A stretch of DNA of 34,277 bases, from assembly GCA_903927645.1 (NCBI GenBank), contig CAIYNX010000288.1:1-34277 (forward strand). Reading direction: 5' to 3'. This document shows, piece by piece, positions 14,737 through 23,050 of this stretch (positions are counted from its first letter, which is position 1; the number at the start of each line of letters is the position of its first letter). A model generated the notes under the pieces. That model was not told the origin of the DNA, did not search any database, and saw nothing but the letters and a program-made list of their open reading frames with translations. Both the position numbers and the translations under genes were made by a program. This stretch comes from an uncultured Mucilaginibacter sp. (lineage in GTDB: Bacteria > Bacteroidota > Bacteroidia > Sphingobacteriales > Sphingobacteriaceae).

Positions 14737-17088
14737 TCAAAATTTAAAATTCCAGGTAACTGATGGTATTCTTGTAGCAAAAATACTTGTTTCCTGAGCC
14801 TCTGTTGTATTTGGTACAGTTTTACTATCCTGAAATGTAATAATGTACGGATCGTGGTGCGCGTAAATGTTATATATGCTAAACGTCCAGCTAGAGTGGT
14901 ATTTTTTATGTTCTTTTCCCTCCAGGGTAGCACCAATATCAATTCGATTTGATGAAGGTAATCTATATCCATTACGTTCAGAATATGAAAAAGTTGTTAA
15001 TCCTCCTATTTGGTATTTCCCTGTAGGATAGGTAACAGCATTGCCAGTACCATAAATAAAGGTGCTTGAAAAGGTCCATCGTTTATTTAATTGGTAAATA
15101 CTTACCACTGAAATATCATGCGTCCTGTCTTGTCTGGCAGGGTAATAGTTGCCATTGTTTATAGCATCAAATTTTAATTCTGTGCGTGATAAGGTATAAC
15201 CAATCCAACCATTAAATTGTCCAAATTTCTTTTTAAGATATAATTCCAAACCGAAAGCGCGTCCTGAACCAAATGTTAATTCCGATTCAACATCTTGATT
15301 TGCAATAAGTTGAGCACCATCTTTGTAATCTATTTGATTTTGCATCCATTTGTAATAAATTTCGGCAGAAAACTCAAAAATATTATCGTCAAAGTTTTTA
15401 AAATAGCCGGTTGATAACTGATCTGAAATTTCTGGTTTAATATTATTGCTACTCATAACATACAAATCAGTAGGGGTGCTACTGGTTGAATTACTTAATA
15501 AATGTATATTCTGGGTATTCTTATTGTAGGAAGCTTTGATGGAGCTTTGATCATCTAATTGATAGCTAGCTGAAACACGGGGTTCAAGGTTAAAATATCC
15601 TTTAACCAGTTGGTTTGATGAAAATGTATTTTTATTAATTGTATTTCCTGAAATATCATAGGAACTGAATGTGCCAGGACCTAGCAAAAACATCCCACTA
15701 AACCGTAAACCATAAAGCAGCGTTATATTATCCGAAATTTTCCAATTATCACTAATATACGCTGCGTTTTCAAAACCGTAACGTTGTTCAATACTTTTAC
15801 TATTAAAACTAGAGTTGGCGGTGGTGGTTATATCGCCTGGTGCAATGGTGTGGTGTAAAATATTTATTCCAAATTTAATTGTATGACTTCCCCCTGTAGA
15901 ATATTGTAAATCCTCTTTTAAATTTATATCGGTAATTTGTGATGTTGCCTTAAAATTATTATCAGTTTGTAAACTTTGAATGGTATAGTTATAATTGCTA
16001 AAAACCAATGAAGTATTTGAAAATAACCTTGAGCTAAATAAATGATTAAACCTTACGGTTCCAGTCGAATTTCCCCAATTGGTTCCAAATATACCTTTTA
16101 AGCCAATTACATCTTTCCCAAAATATCCGGAAATATAGATAGCATTTTTATCATCAAAATGGTAGTTGGCTTTTGCGTTTAAATCGTAAAAATATAAAGA
16201 ACTACCTTTTATTGTTGAATCTGTGGAAGCTTTTAAAAAAAAGTCGACATAGGTACGCCTTGCACTAACCATAAATGAGCCTTTATTTTTAATAATCGGA
16301 CCTTCAACTTTTAATCGCGATGATATTAAACCTAATCCTCCTTGTACAGTATATTCCTTGTTGTTACCATCGTTCATTTTAATATCCAAAACAGATGATA
16401 ACCTGCCTCCATATTCCGCAGGCATTCCTCCTTTAAATAAACTTACATCTTTTATAGCATCTGAATTAAAAGTAGAGAAAAAGCCAAAAAGATGGGATGC
16501 ATTATACACAGTTGCCTCGTCTAATAATATTAGGTTTTGATCAGAAGCTCCTCCCCGCACATAAAAACCTGTATTTCCTTCGCCGGCTGATTTTACACCC
16601 GGAATTAAAGTGATTGTTTTTAAAATATCTTTCTCACCCAAAACTACAGGAACATTGTTTATTTGAGTCATACTAAGTTTCTCAGTGCCCATTTGAGCCG
16701 AGGTTACATTGTCATTGTTAGGTTTATTGGCACTTATAACTACTTCTTTTAGTATGCTCTTGGCAGTTAAACTAAAATTAATAGTTTCGCTTATATGAGC
16801 TGGATATTGTTTAAGGAAATTTTCATAGCCGATATAGGTAACAATAATTGTGTAATCACCTTCAGGAATTGTTAAAGAATAAAATCCGTAACTATTGGAT
16901 GCCGTGCCATTTTGTGGCAACTCTTTGATTCTGACGCTTGCACCTATTAATAATTCGCCAGTTGATTCATCTTTGATTGAACCACTTAACGTGATTTTTT
17001 TTTGGGATAGGGCTACTTGGGTTGATAAAATTATAAGAAGCAAAAGTACTGCTTTAACCATGAAATTGATTTTAGACAAAAGTAACAT
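14737..17088 (-). CDS. TonB-dependent outer-membrane receptor with carboxypeptidase-regulatory-like N-domain
   Basis: The 783-residue protein has a signal peptide ending near VALSQ (about residue 29). A CarboxypepD_reg-like domain follows (GSIKDESTGELLIGASVRI to about residue 110), then a plug domain with the family-typical GFYVRGGASDQNLILLDEA and GGMPAEYGGRLSSVLDI. A long beta-barrel ends in an aromatic residue (TWNFKF), the expected outer-membrane insertion signal. It should import or bind an unknown ligand using TonB-ExbBD energy. It is co-transcribed with the DUF4249 lipoprotein directly downstream. No SusD homologue, regulator or degradative enzyme is adjacent, so the substrate is unknown. 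A second ATG at 17059-17061 gives an equally plausible, shorter signal peptide (MVKAVLLLLIIL). Confidence 0.93.
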   Translation of the reverse strand: MLLLSKINFMVKAVLLLLIILSTQVALSQKKITLSGSIKDESTGELLIGASVRIKELPQNGTASNSYGFYSLTIPEGDYTIIVTYIGYENFLKQYPAHISETINFSLTAKSILKEVVISANKPNNDNVTSAQMGTEKLSMTQINNVPVVLGEKDILKTITLIPGVKSAGEGNTGFYVRGGASDQNLILLDEATVYNASHLFGFFSTFNSDAIKDVSLFKGGMPAEYGGRLSSVLDIKMNDGNNKEYTVQGGLGLISSRLKVEGPIIKNKGSFMVSARRTYVDFFLKASTDSTIKGSSLYFYDLNAKANYHFDDKNAIYISGYFGKDVIGLKGIFGTNWGNSTGTVRFNHLFSSRLFSNTSLVFSNYNYTIQSLQTDNNFKATSQITDINLKEDLQYSTGGSHTIKFGINILHHTIAPGDITTTANSSFNSKSIEQRYGFENAAYISDNWKISDNITLLYGLRFSGMFLLGPGTFSSYDISGNTINKNTFSSNQLVKGYFNLEPRVSASYQLDDQSSIKASYNKNTQNIHLLSNSTSSTPTDLYVMSSNNIKPEISDQLSTGYFKNFDDNIFEFSAEIYYKWMQNQIDYKDGAQLIANQDVESELTFGSGRAFGLELYLKKKFGQFNGWIGYTLSRTELKFDAINNGNYYPARQDRTHDISVVSIYQLNKRWTFSSTFIYGTGNAVTYPTGKYQIGGLTTFSYSERNGYRLPSSNRIDIGATLEGKEHKKYHSSWTFSIYNIYAHHDPYIITFQDSKTVPNTTEAQETSIFATRIPSVTWNFKF

Positions 17089-17243
17089 TTAAAGGTTACC
17101 CAAATATTAATTATTGTAAACGAACTTATATAGTTTTAAACGCCGTTTTTTTATAATTATTTGATTTTTGAAAATAAAATTATTTCTGTTGCTGAATAAT
17201 AAATTCGGTCTATAAATAGGGATTAAAAGATGAAAAACTAAGA

Positions 17244-17280
17244 ACCAACCTCAATCTACCATATAAATATTGAGGTTGGT
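17244..17280 (-). terminator. Intrinsic terminator hairpin after the aldo/keto reductase
   Basis: A perfect 12-bp stem (accaacctcaat / attgaggttggt) with a 13-nt loop begins 12 bp beyond the reductase stop on the minus strand. It is followed there by tcttagtttttc. It separates this gene from the TonB receptor gene downstream. Confidence 0.8.
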
Positions 17281-17291
17281 AAATTTGTTTA

Positions 17292-18314
17292 TTATTTTAA
17301 ATTTCTATCAGCTGCTTGCCTTTCAACCATCCATCCTGGGTATTCTTTAACCAAAGCACTGGCCTCATCAATTTTTAAAATATCAGTTGACGACAATTCA
17401 ATTTGTGTTGATGTGATATTATCCAATAATTGCTGGGTGTTTTTTGCCCCAATAATGGTGCTAGTAATGCCTTTTTGCAGTCTAACCCAAGCAAGTGCAA
17501 TTTCAGCAACTGTTGCTTTATGATTTTTTGCTATTTCGGCTAAAACATCAATTATATCATAAGTTTTGTTTTTATTTATCGGCGGGAAGTCAAAGTTATC
17601 TCTGCGGCTATCACCAGCTTTTTCATTTAAACGAGTATATTTTCCAGATAAAAATCCTCCTGCTAACGGACTCCATGGCATTACAGCCAAGTTTTGGTCA
17701 TGGGCTAATGGTAAAATCTCTCTTTCTATATCCCTGCCAGCCAACGAATAAAAATATTGCATACCTACAAATTTATTCCAGCTATTTTTTTCTGCAATTC
17801 CCAAAGCTTTCATAACCATCCATGCAGGCCAATTACAAACTGCTACATAACGAACTTTGCCTGTAAGTACGATGTCATTCAAAGTTCTAACAATTTCTTC
17901 AACCGGTGTTTTTGGGTCAACTCCATGAACATAGAGTATATCGATATGGTCAAGTTGCAAACGTTTTAAACTTTCATCAACTGATTGAAAAATGTGATAA
18001 CGTGATAATCCTACATTATTATGCCCTTCGCCCATTCTGCCTCTAACCTTTGTAGCAATAACTAAATCATACCTATTAAAACCATGATCTTTAATTGATT
18101 GACCTAAAAGCTTTTCAGATTCTCCGTACGAGTAAATGTTGGCGGTATCAATAAAATTTATACCCTCATCAACTACTACTTTCATTAAATCATTTACTTC
18201 TTTTTGTTGTATTTTTCCTATAGCCTCCCAATATCCTTTGCCTCCAAAAGTCATAGTACCGAAACATAATTCTGATACAACCAAACCTGTATTGCCTAAA
18301 ATGTTATATTTCAT
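17292..18314 (-). CDS. Aldo/keto reductase
   Basis: The 340-residue NADPH-type oxidoreductase has a complete catalytic tetrad: Asp56 and Tyr61 in FIDTANIYSYGESE, Lys89 in VIATKV, and His130 in DILYVHGVD. Other family features are CFGTMTFGG near the N-terminus, the MPWSPLAGGFLSGKY segment and the C-terminal cofactor loop TSTIIGAKNTQQL. Length and the 'GYWEAIG' insert fit the AKR branch related to oxidoreductases such as YajO/Gfo-type. The natural substrate cannot be read from sequence. It is monocistronic, with a -7 box at 18392-18399 and a hairpin terminator downstream. Confidence 0.93.
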   Translation of the reverse strand: MKYNILGNTGLVVSELCFGTMTFGGKGYWEAIGKIQQKEVNDLMKVVVDEGINFIDTANIYSYGESEKLLGQSIKDHGFNRYDLVIATKVRGRMGEGHNNVGLSRYHIFQSVDESLKRLQLDHIDILYVHGVDPKTPVEEIVRTLNDIVLTGKVRYVAVCNWPAWMVMKALGIAEKNSWNKFVGMQYFYSLAGRDIEREILPLAHDQNLAVMPWSPLAGGFLSGKYTRLNEKAGDSRRDNFDFPPINKNKTYDIIDVLAEIAKNHKATVAEIALAWVRLQKGITSTIIGAKNTQQLLDNITSTQIELSSTDILKIDEASALVKEYPGWMVERQAADRNLK

Positions 18315-18391
18315 GGTATTGTTTTTTATTTGTAAAAATGAAAGTTTGAGTTAAGTAAATAGTCAGTAGATGGTAAAATATAATGAAAAAT

Positions 18392-18399
18392 CAAATTTA
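18392..18399 (-). promoter_or_regulatory. Putative Bacteroidota -7 box (TAAATTTG) for the aldo/keto reductase
   Basis: On the minus strand TAAATTTG matches the TAnnTTTG consensus, about 78 bp upstream of the start codon. I see no convincing TTTG at the -33 spacing, so this rests on one element. Confidence 0.35.
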
Positions 18400-18465
18400 T
18401 AACCCTAAAAAAAATATTATGTTTCGGTTATATTTTTAATAAACAAAATTATAAACTACTAACCT

Positions 18466-18473
18466 TATATTTG
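18466..18473 (+). promoter_or_regulatory. Putative Bacteroidota -7 box (TATATTTG) for the biotin carboxylase gene
   Basis: TATATTTG matches TAnnTTTG exactly and lies 29 bp before the TTG start of accC, giving a short leader of about 20-25 nt. No clear -33 TTTG was found. Confidence 0.45.
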
Positions 18474-18502
18474 AAACAAATAAAAAATTATTTTTTACTA
18501 GC

Positions 18503-19987
18503 TTGAAGACAATTAAGAAAATACTTATTGCCAATCGTGGCGAAATTGCACTCAGAATTATGCGTTCTGCACGAGAATTGGGAATAAAGACGGTTGCTGT
18601 TTATTCGGAGGCCGACAGAGACGCATTACATGTAAGGTATGCGGATGAAGCTGTTTTTATAGGAGAGGCTCCTTCAAACAAATCATATTTAGTAATGACC
18701 AATATTGTGGATGCTTGCCTAAAAACAGGCGCCGACGCTATACATCCGGGTTATGGCTTTTTAAGCGAGAATGCCGGTTTTGCTAGTAAGGTAGCAGAAG
18801 CGGGTATTATTTTTATTGGTCCAAGCCCAAACGCAATTGACATTATGGGCAACAAGCTTACTGCAAAAGCCGCTGCCTTAAAATTTAATATCCCTATGGT
18901 TCCGGGTACTGAGGAGGCCATTGAAGATGTAATCGAAGCCAAAGCACGCGCCATTGAGGTTGGTTTCCCTATCTTGATTAAAGCCGCTGCTGGCGGAGGT
19001 GGTAAAGGGATGCGCATAGTTGAGCATGTTGGTGATTTTGAAGAACAAATGGCCTTAGCTGTCTCGGAGGCAACTTCGGCCTTTGGAGATGGTTCAGTTT
19101 TTATTGAACGGTACGTAACCTCACCACGACATATTGAGATTCAAATACTTGGTGATACTCATGGTAATATTCTACACCTTTTTGAACGAGATTGTTCTGT
19201 ACAAAGGCGGCATCAAAAAGTTGTTGAAGAAGCACCATCCTCAATACTCACACCCGAGAAAAGAGAAAAAATGGGCAAATGTGCTATTGATGTTGCCAGA
19301 TCTGTAAATTACACCGGTGCAGGAACTGTTGAATTTATTTTAGATGAGAACCTTGATTTCTATTTTCTGGAAATGAATACCAGGTTACAAGTGGAACATC
19401 CTGTAACCGAATTAATTACCGGAATTGATTTGGTAAAAGAACAAATTAAAATTGCACAAGGTGAACCTATAAGCTTTAAACAGGACGATCTTAAAATAAA
19501 TGGTCATGCCATCGAACTAAGAGTTTATGCGGAAGACCCGGATAATAATTTTTTACCGGATATTGGAACCCTGGAAACCTATATTACTCCTAAAGGGCCA
19601 GGGATAAGAGTTGATGATGGATTTGAACAAGGAATGGAAATACCAATTTATTATGACCCTATGATTGCCAAATTAATTACTTATGGTAAAGATAGGGAAG
19701 AGGCTATTAGTAGGATGGAAAGGGCTATTGATGAATATCAAATAACCGGAATTACTACTACACTTGGTTTTGGCAAGTTTGTTATGCAACACGAAGCGTT
19801 TAAATCTGGTAATTTTGATACTCATTTTGTAAAGAAATACTTTCAAACGGGACTATTAAATAATGATAATGAAAGTGATGCCGAAATTGCGGCAATAGTT
19901 ATGAACACATTGCTAAATGAAAACCAAATAATACTGCCGAATAATGAAACAGTTGAAAGTAATTGGCTAAAAAACAGAAAAGAATAA
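18503..19987 (+). CDS. accC: Biotin carboxylase (acetyl-/propionyl-CoA carboxylase AccC-type subunit)
   Basis: The 494-residue enzyme carboxylates the biotin of a carrier protein using ATP and bicarbonate. Seen: N-terminal KKILIANRGEIALRIMRSAR, the ATP-grasp glycine loop AAAGGGGKGMRIV, RRHQKVVEEAPS, EFILDENLDFYFLEMNTR followed by LQVEHPVTE, and the C-terminal biotin-carboxylase domain (ELRVYAEDPDNNFLPDIG). The start is TTG at 18503-18505. The next Met (residue 20) would cut into the conserved first strand, so TTG is well supported. There is no biotin-carrier domain at the C-terminus, and no accB or carboxyltransferase gene is nearby, so partners must be encoded elsewhere. It is about 45 residues longer than the E. 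coli enzyme, which suits the acyl-CoA carboxylase-type subunits of this phylum. Confidence 0.93.
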   Translation: MKTIKKILIANRGEIALRIMRSARELGIKTVAVYSEADRDALHVRYADEAVFIGEAPSNKSYLVMTNIVDACLKTGADAIHPGYGFLSENAGFASKVAEAGIIFIGPSPNAIDIMGNKLTAKAAALKFNIPMVPGTEEAIEDVIEAKARAIEVGFPILIKAAAGGGGKGMRIVEHVGDFEEQMALAVSEATSAFGDGSVFIERYVTSPRHIEIQILGDTHGNILHLFERDCSVQRRHQKVVEEAPSSILTPEKREKMGKCAIDVARSVNYTGAGTVEFILDENLDFYFLEMNTRLQVEHPVTELITGIDLVKEQIKIAQGEPISFKQDDLKINGHAIELRVYAEDPDNNFLPDIGTLETYITPKGPGIRVDDGFEQGMEIPIYYDPMIAKLITYGKDREEAISRMERAIDEYQITGITTTLGFGKFVMQHEAFKSGNFDTHFVKKYFQTGLLNNDNESDAEIAAIVMNTLLNENQIILPNNETVESNWLKNRKE

Positions 19988-20007
19988 GCAATAAAATCAT
20001 TGCTTAT
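19984..20007 (+). terminator. Hairpin overlapping the accC stop codon
   Basis: A perfect 9-bp inverted repeat (ataagcaat / attgcttat) with a 6-nt loop includes the accC TAA. It is followed by aaaagacaatctt, with no proper U tract. It may attenuate read-through to riboflavin synthase rather than stop it. Confidence 0.4.
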
Positions 20008-20091
20008 AAAAGACAATCTTAATTATCTAATTTGCTTAATTTCGTTGAAAAAATCGCAGTATTTTGGTTTAAGCTGAGGATTGGGGGTAAA

Positions 20092-20676
20092 ATGTTTACA
20101 GGAATTATAGAAGCATTAGGCATAGTATCAGAATTAAAAAAGGATCTAGGGAATTTACATATTACTGTAATTTCATCAATTGCAGCCGAATTAAAAATTG
20201 ATCAATCGGTTGCCCATAATGGAGTTTGTTTAACAATAGTTGAAGCAGGGGAAAAACATCATACTGTAACGGCTATTGAAGAAACTCTGAATAAAACCAA
20301 TCTTGGTGAATTGAAAGTTGGAGACTTGATAAATTTAGAACGTTGTATGCAATTAAATGCACGTCTTGATGGTCATATTGTGCAAGGTCATGTTGACCAA
20401 ACTGGTGTTTGTACTAATCTAAATATTCTTGATGGTAGCTGGGAATACACCTTTGAATATAATTCATCACTAGGCAACGTAACAGTTGAAAAAGGCTCTA
20501 TTTGTGTAAATGGAATTAGTTTAACTGTGGTAAATTCCAAGGCAAATTGTTTTTCGGTAGCAATAATTCCTTATACTTTTGAACATACTAATTTAAAACA
20601 GGTTACCATAGGTAAAACAGTAAATCTTGAATTTGATATTATTGGAAAATATGTTGCCCGTTTAATGACGCTTTAA
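20092..20676 (+). CDS. ribE: Riboflavin synthase, alpha chain
   Basis: The 194-residue enzyme dismutates two 6,7-dimethyl-8-ribityllumazine molecules to riboflavin, the last step of vitamin B2 synthesis. Seen: the hallmark N-terminus MFTGIIEALG; two homologous lumazine-binding halves, each with a 'SVAHNGVCLTIV' / 'SICVNGISLTVV' motif; the interdomain GHIVQGHVDQTG; and a C-terminal FDIIGKYVARL. I place the start at the ATG 20092-20094, because family members begin exactly with MFTGI and a G-rich stretch (ggattgggggt) sits just upstream. A longer frame from a TTG at 20032 would add 20 unlike residues. It is 105 bp after accC on the same strand. The 3' end overlaps the convergent TPR gene by 15 bp. 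No FMN riboswitch is apparent. Confidence 0.94.
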   Translation: MFTGIIEALGIVSELKKDLGNLHITVISSIAAELKIDQSVAHNGVCLTIVEAGEKHHTVTAIEETLNKTNLGELKVGDLINLERCMQLNARLDGHIVQGHVDQTGVCTNLNILDGSWEYTFEYNSSLGNVTVEKGSICVNGISLTVVNSKANCFSVAIIPYTFEHTNLKQVTIGKTVNLEFDIIGKYVARLMTL

Positions 20677-21813
20677 TTGATTAATTCTTTGCTTCGCATA
20701 ATTTAGGTATGCTTTCTTATCAGAATTAGGATTACTTTTTACAAATTTTTTGAAATAATTTATCGCCAATGTTTTATTATGCAAATCAATATCATAAATA
20801 TTGGCAATTTCATAATAGGTTAAGGGTAACTCTCCATATAATAAGCTTTTTTTATAATTTGATATAGCTTCTACAGGCAATTTAATTTGGTTAAACGAAT
20901 CAGCTATTTCACCATAATAGGATTTAACATTTCCTGAGATGGCAGCATTTATAGCCTTTTCAAAATAAATTATTGCCATTTTCATATTTTTTAATGCCTT
21001 ATAACTCATCGCCATAAAGTAAAAGGAAGTTTCAGTAGCCGTATTATTTGAATCAAGGGTTTTAAGACCATTAATACATTCGTTATACTTTTTTAGGTTA
21101 AAATACGATTCTCCCAAATAATTGATTATTCTAGTACTTTGCTCTCCTGCATTTAACATGATATTACATTCCCAAATGGTTTCTTCATATTTTTTTAAGT
21201 GATAATCAACCTGTATTTTTCCGTCTAATAATGAAAAGTTATTCGTGTCTGCCGAAAGAGCAGTGGTAATAACACTATCTGCATTGTTATATTGATTAAA
21301 ACGGATATAAATGTTGGTAAGATCGTATGCTACATCTGTCTCTGTTGGATTTATTTTGTTTGCCTTTTTTAGGTTTAAAAGCTGGTTCAAAATATCACTT
21401 TTTTGTTCAGCAATAAAGGCCATCTGCTTATAAACATTAAAATTATTACTGTCTCGTGCTATAATTTTTTTAAAATATCCAAGTGCTTTTGAATTATTTC
21501 CTCTTTTCAAATTAATATTTCCAAGCTTATAAATAATTGCATTATTTGTAGAATCGCTGGCATAAATACGTTCGTAATATCCTTCAGCAATACTGAGTCT
21601 GCCTGCCATTTGAGATGAATATGCTAAAGCTGCCAAAGTTTTTTGGTTATTTATTGGCTCCGGATTATTTTTTATTAAAAAATCAGCGGCTTCAGCAAAA
21701 CGTTGATTTTGGTAATAGTCGAGTAATATGTCATTGTAATTTTTTGACTCTTGCTGTGCAAATAATGTTAATGGTAGTAAAAAAATGATAAGGTTAAGTA
21801 AGGTTACTTTCAT
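20662..21813 (-). CDS. Secreted tetratricopeptide-repeat protein
   Basis: The 383-residue protein has a signal peptide (MKVTLLNLIIFLLPLTLFAQ) and then consecutive helical TPR-like units, for instance AIIYKLGNINLKRGNNSKAL followed by GYFKKI, NYLGESYFNLKKYNECINGL, SFYFMAMSYKALKNMKMAII and YYGEIADSFNQIKLPVEAIS. It is probably periplasmic or anchored at the periplasmic side, and acts as a protein-interaction scaffold. No enzymatic domain is visible. It is isolated from other minus-strand genes by a 258-bp gap and overlaps the 3' end of riboflavin synthase tail to tail. Confidence 0.88.
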   Translation of the reverse strand: MKVTLLNLIIFLLPLTLFAQQESKNYNDILLDYYQNQRFAEAADFLIKNNPEPINNQKTLAALAYSSQMAGRLSIAEGYYERIYASDSTNNAIIYKLGNINLKRGNNSKALGYFKKIIARDSNNFNVYKQMAFIAEQKSDILNQLLNLKKANKINPTETDVAYDLTNIYIRFNQYNNADSVITTALSADTNNFSLLDGKIQVDYHLKKYEETIWECNIMLNAGEQSTRIINYLGESYFNLKKYNECINGLKTLDSNNTATETSFYFMAMSYKALKNMKMAIIYFEKAINAAISGNVKSYYGEIADSFNQIKLPVEAISNYKKSLLYGELPLTYYEIANIYDIDLHNKTLAINYFKKFVKSNPNSDKKAYLNYAKQRINQLKRH

Positions 21814-21898
21814 AAAAATAATTTATTGTTTATTAGATTGTAAATTATGATTGGAAATAATTTTTTTAATAAGGCTTTAATTAATGTTTTGATAATTC

Positions 21899-21914
21899 TA
21901 GTTTATTTAAACTA
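21899..21914. repeat. Short palindrome tagttta-tt-taaacta upstream of the TPR gene
   Basis: A 7-bp inverted repeat with a 2-bp spacer lies 85 bp upstream of the TPR start, within the 258-bp gap between two minus-strand genes. It could be an operator half-site pair. Nothing else definite was found in the gap apart from two TAAATTTG strings on the plus strand (21913-21920, 21956-21963), which face no gene start. Confidence 0.3.
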
Positions 21915-22071
21915 AATTTGGACGGTTAAATTGTGTTTAATGGTAATTACCTATATAAATTTGATCATCATCCTATTAATTATTGATCTTTTTATTACAG
22001 CGTAGTTTTTGATCTAATTATTTACAAAACCTTTATTCCTATAAATTCCGCTTTCTGGTTAAAGTCTTGAA

Positions 22072-22914
22072 TTATTTTTTAAACCTTTTTTTAAATTCAA
22101 GCGGACCAAAACCTGTTATTTTTTTAAACAATTTGTTAAAGTACGAAAGGCTTTGAAAGCCAACATTATAACAAGCCTCAGATACATTAATGTCTTGCAA
22201 TAACATAGTTTTAGCAACATTAATTCTATATTGATTTACAAAATCCGTAAATGTCATTTTAGTTTGTTGTTTAAAATATCTACAAAAGGCTGCTGTACTT
22301 AATCCAACTTTTCCTGCAATTTCATTTACATCGGTATTTTCTTGATAGTTATGCTGAATATAATCATATATATTACCCATACGTAATTTATCATTTAGAT
22401 ATAATTTAACGCTGGTATCCTTTTCGTTTAGCAAGGTATAATTTTTGCTCTTTGATAAAACATCAAGTATTTCCAATAATTTAATGAGCCTGTTAAAATT
22501 GGATGAGCGCTGCAATTCTCTCAATTTGGGTATTACCAATTCTTTTGTTTCGTTATGAAAGGCAATACCAAAAACCGACAATTTGAATAACTGTTGGATA
22601 TTGGCAAACTCCTCAATATTGTTTATCAAATCCTTTGGAATTATATCTTTTATTTGGACAACTATTTGCTGATAATCTGTCATTAAACCATAGTCGAAGT
22701 TTAAATGAGGTATATTTGATCCAATTAACACCAAATCGTTCCCCATAAAGCTTGAAATATGCCTTCCTACATGGCGTATACCAGTAAGTCCTTCAATGTA
22801 AATTAATTCAAACTCAGGATGGTAATGCCAATAAAAATAGTTTCTTAAACTAGGAGAAAAAACTCGAAATGATTGTCCGGGTTCAATGATTACGTCTTCC
22901 TTTTGAATTTTCAT
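22072..22914 (-). CDS. AraC-family transcriptional regulator with cupin-like sensor domain
   Basis: The 280-residue regulator has an N-terminal cupin-like ligand domain (FYWHYHPEFELIYIEGLTGI, with several His, then GSNIPHLNFDYG). At the C-terminus it has the two helix-turn-helix motifs of the AraC/XylS family (DVNEIAGKVGLSTAAFCRYF and NVSEACYNVGFQSLSYFNKL, ending FGPLEFKKRF). This class usually senses a sugar or small metabolite and activates a neighbouring gene. The divergent gene, 136 bp away, encodes a phytanoyl-CoA-dioxygenase-like enzyme and is the natural candidate target (inference from layout). The first ATG gives an immediate match to the cupin start. Confidence 0.93.
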   Translation of the reverse strand: MKIQKEDVIIEPGQSFRVFSPSLRNYFYWHYHPEFELIYIEGLTGIRHVGRHISSFMGNDLVLIGSNIPHLNFDYGLMTDYQQIVVQIKDIIPKDLINNIEEFANIQQLFKLSVFGIAFHNETKELVIPKLRELQRSSNFNRLIKLLEILDVLSKSKNYTLLNEKDTSVKLYLNDKLRMGNIYDYIQHNYQENTDVNEIAGKVGLSTAAFCRYFKQQTKMTFTDFVNQYRINVAKTMLLQDINVSEACYNVGFQSLSYFNKLFKKITGFGPLEFKKRFKK

Positions 22915-23050
22915 ATATGCTTTGAAAAGTAAATATAGTTATTAGTATTGCGTTATATATATCAATATAGAGCAAAAAGTTATCATTGTAGTGAAAATGG
23001 AAATTTGGTTTTAAGCACATATTTGTATAAACAAACCAATTAAATAAATT

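Noticed and set aside
14655..14972. 105-codon minus-strand frame spanning the receptor/DUF4249 junction
   Set aside because: It overlaps two well-supported genes in another frame, and the product is not protein-like.
20032..20091. TTG-initiated N-terminal extension of riboflavin synthase
   Set aside because: The family starts at MFTGII, and a G-rich ribosome-binding-like stretch sits right before the ATG at 20092.
19988..20091. FMN riboswitch before riboflavin synthase
   Set aside because: The gap is only about 100 bp, AT-rich, and lacks the conserved riboswitch segments; only a small hairpin is present.
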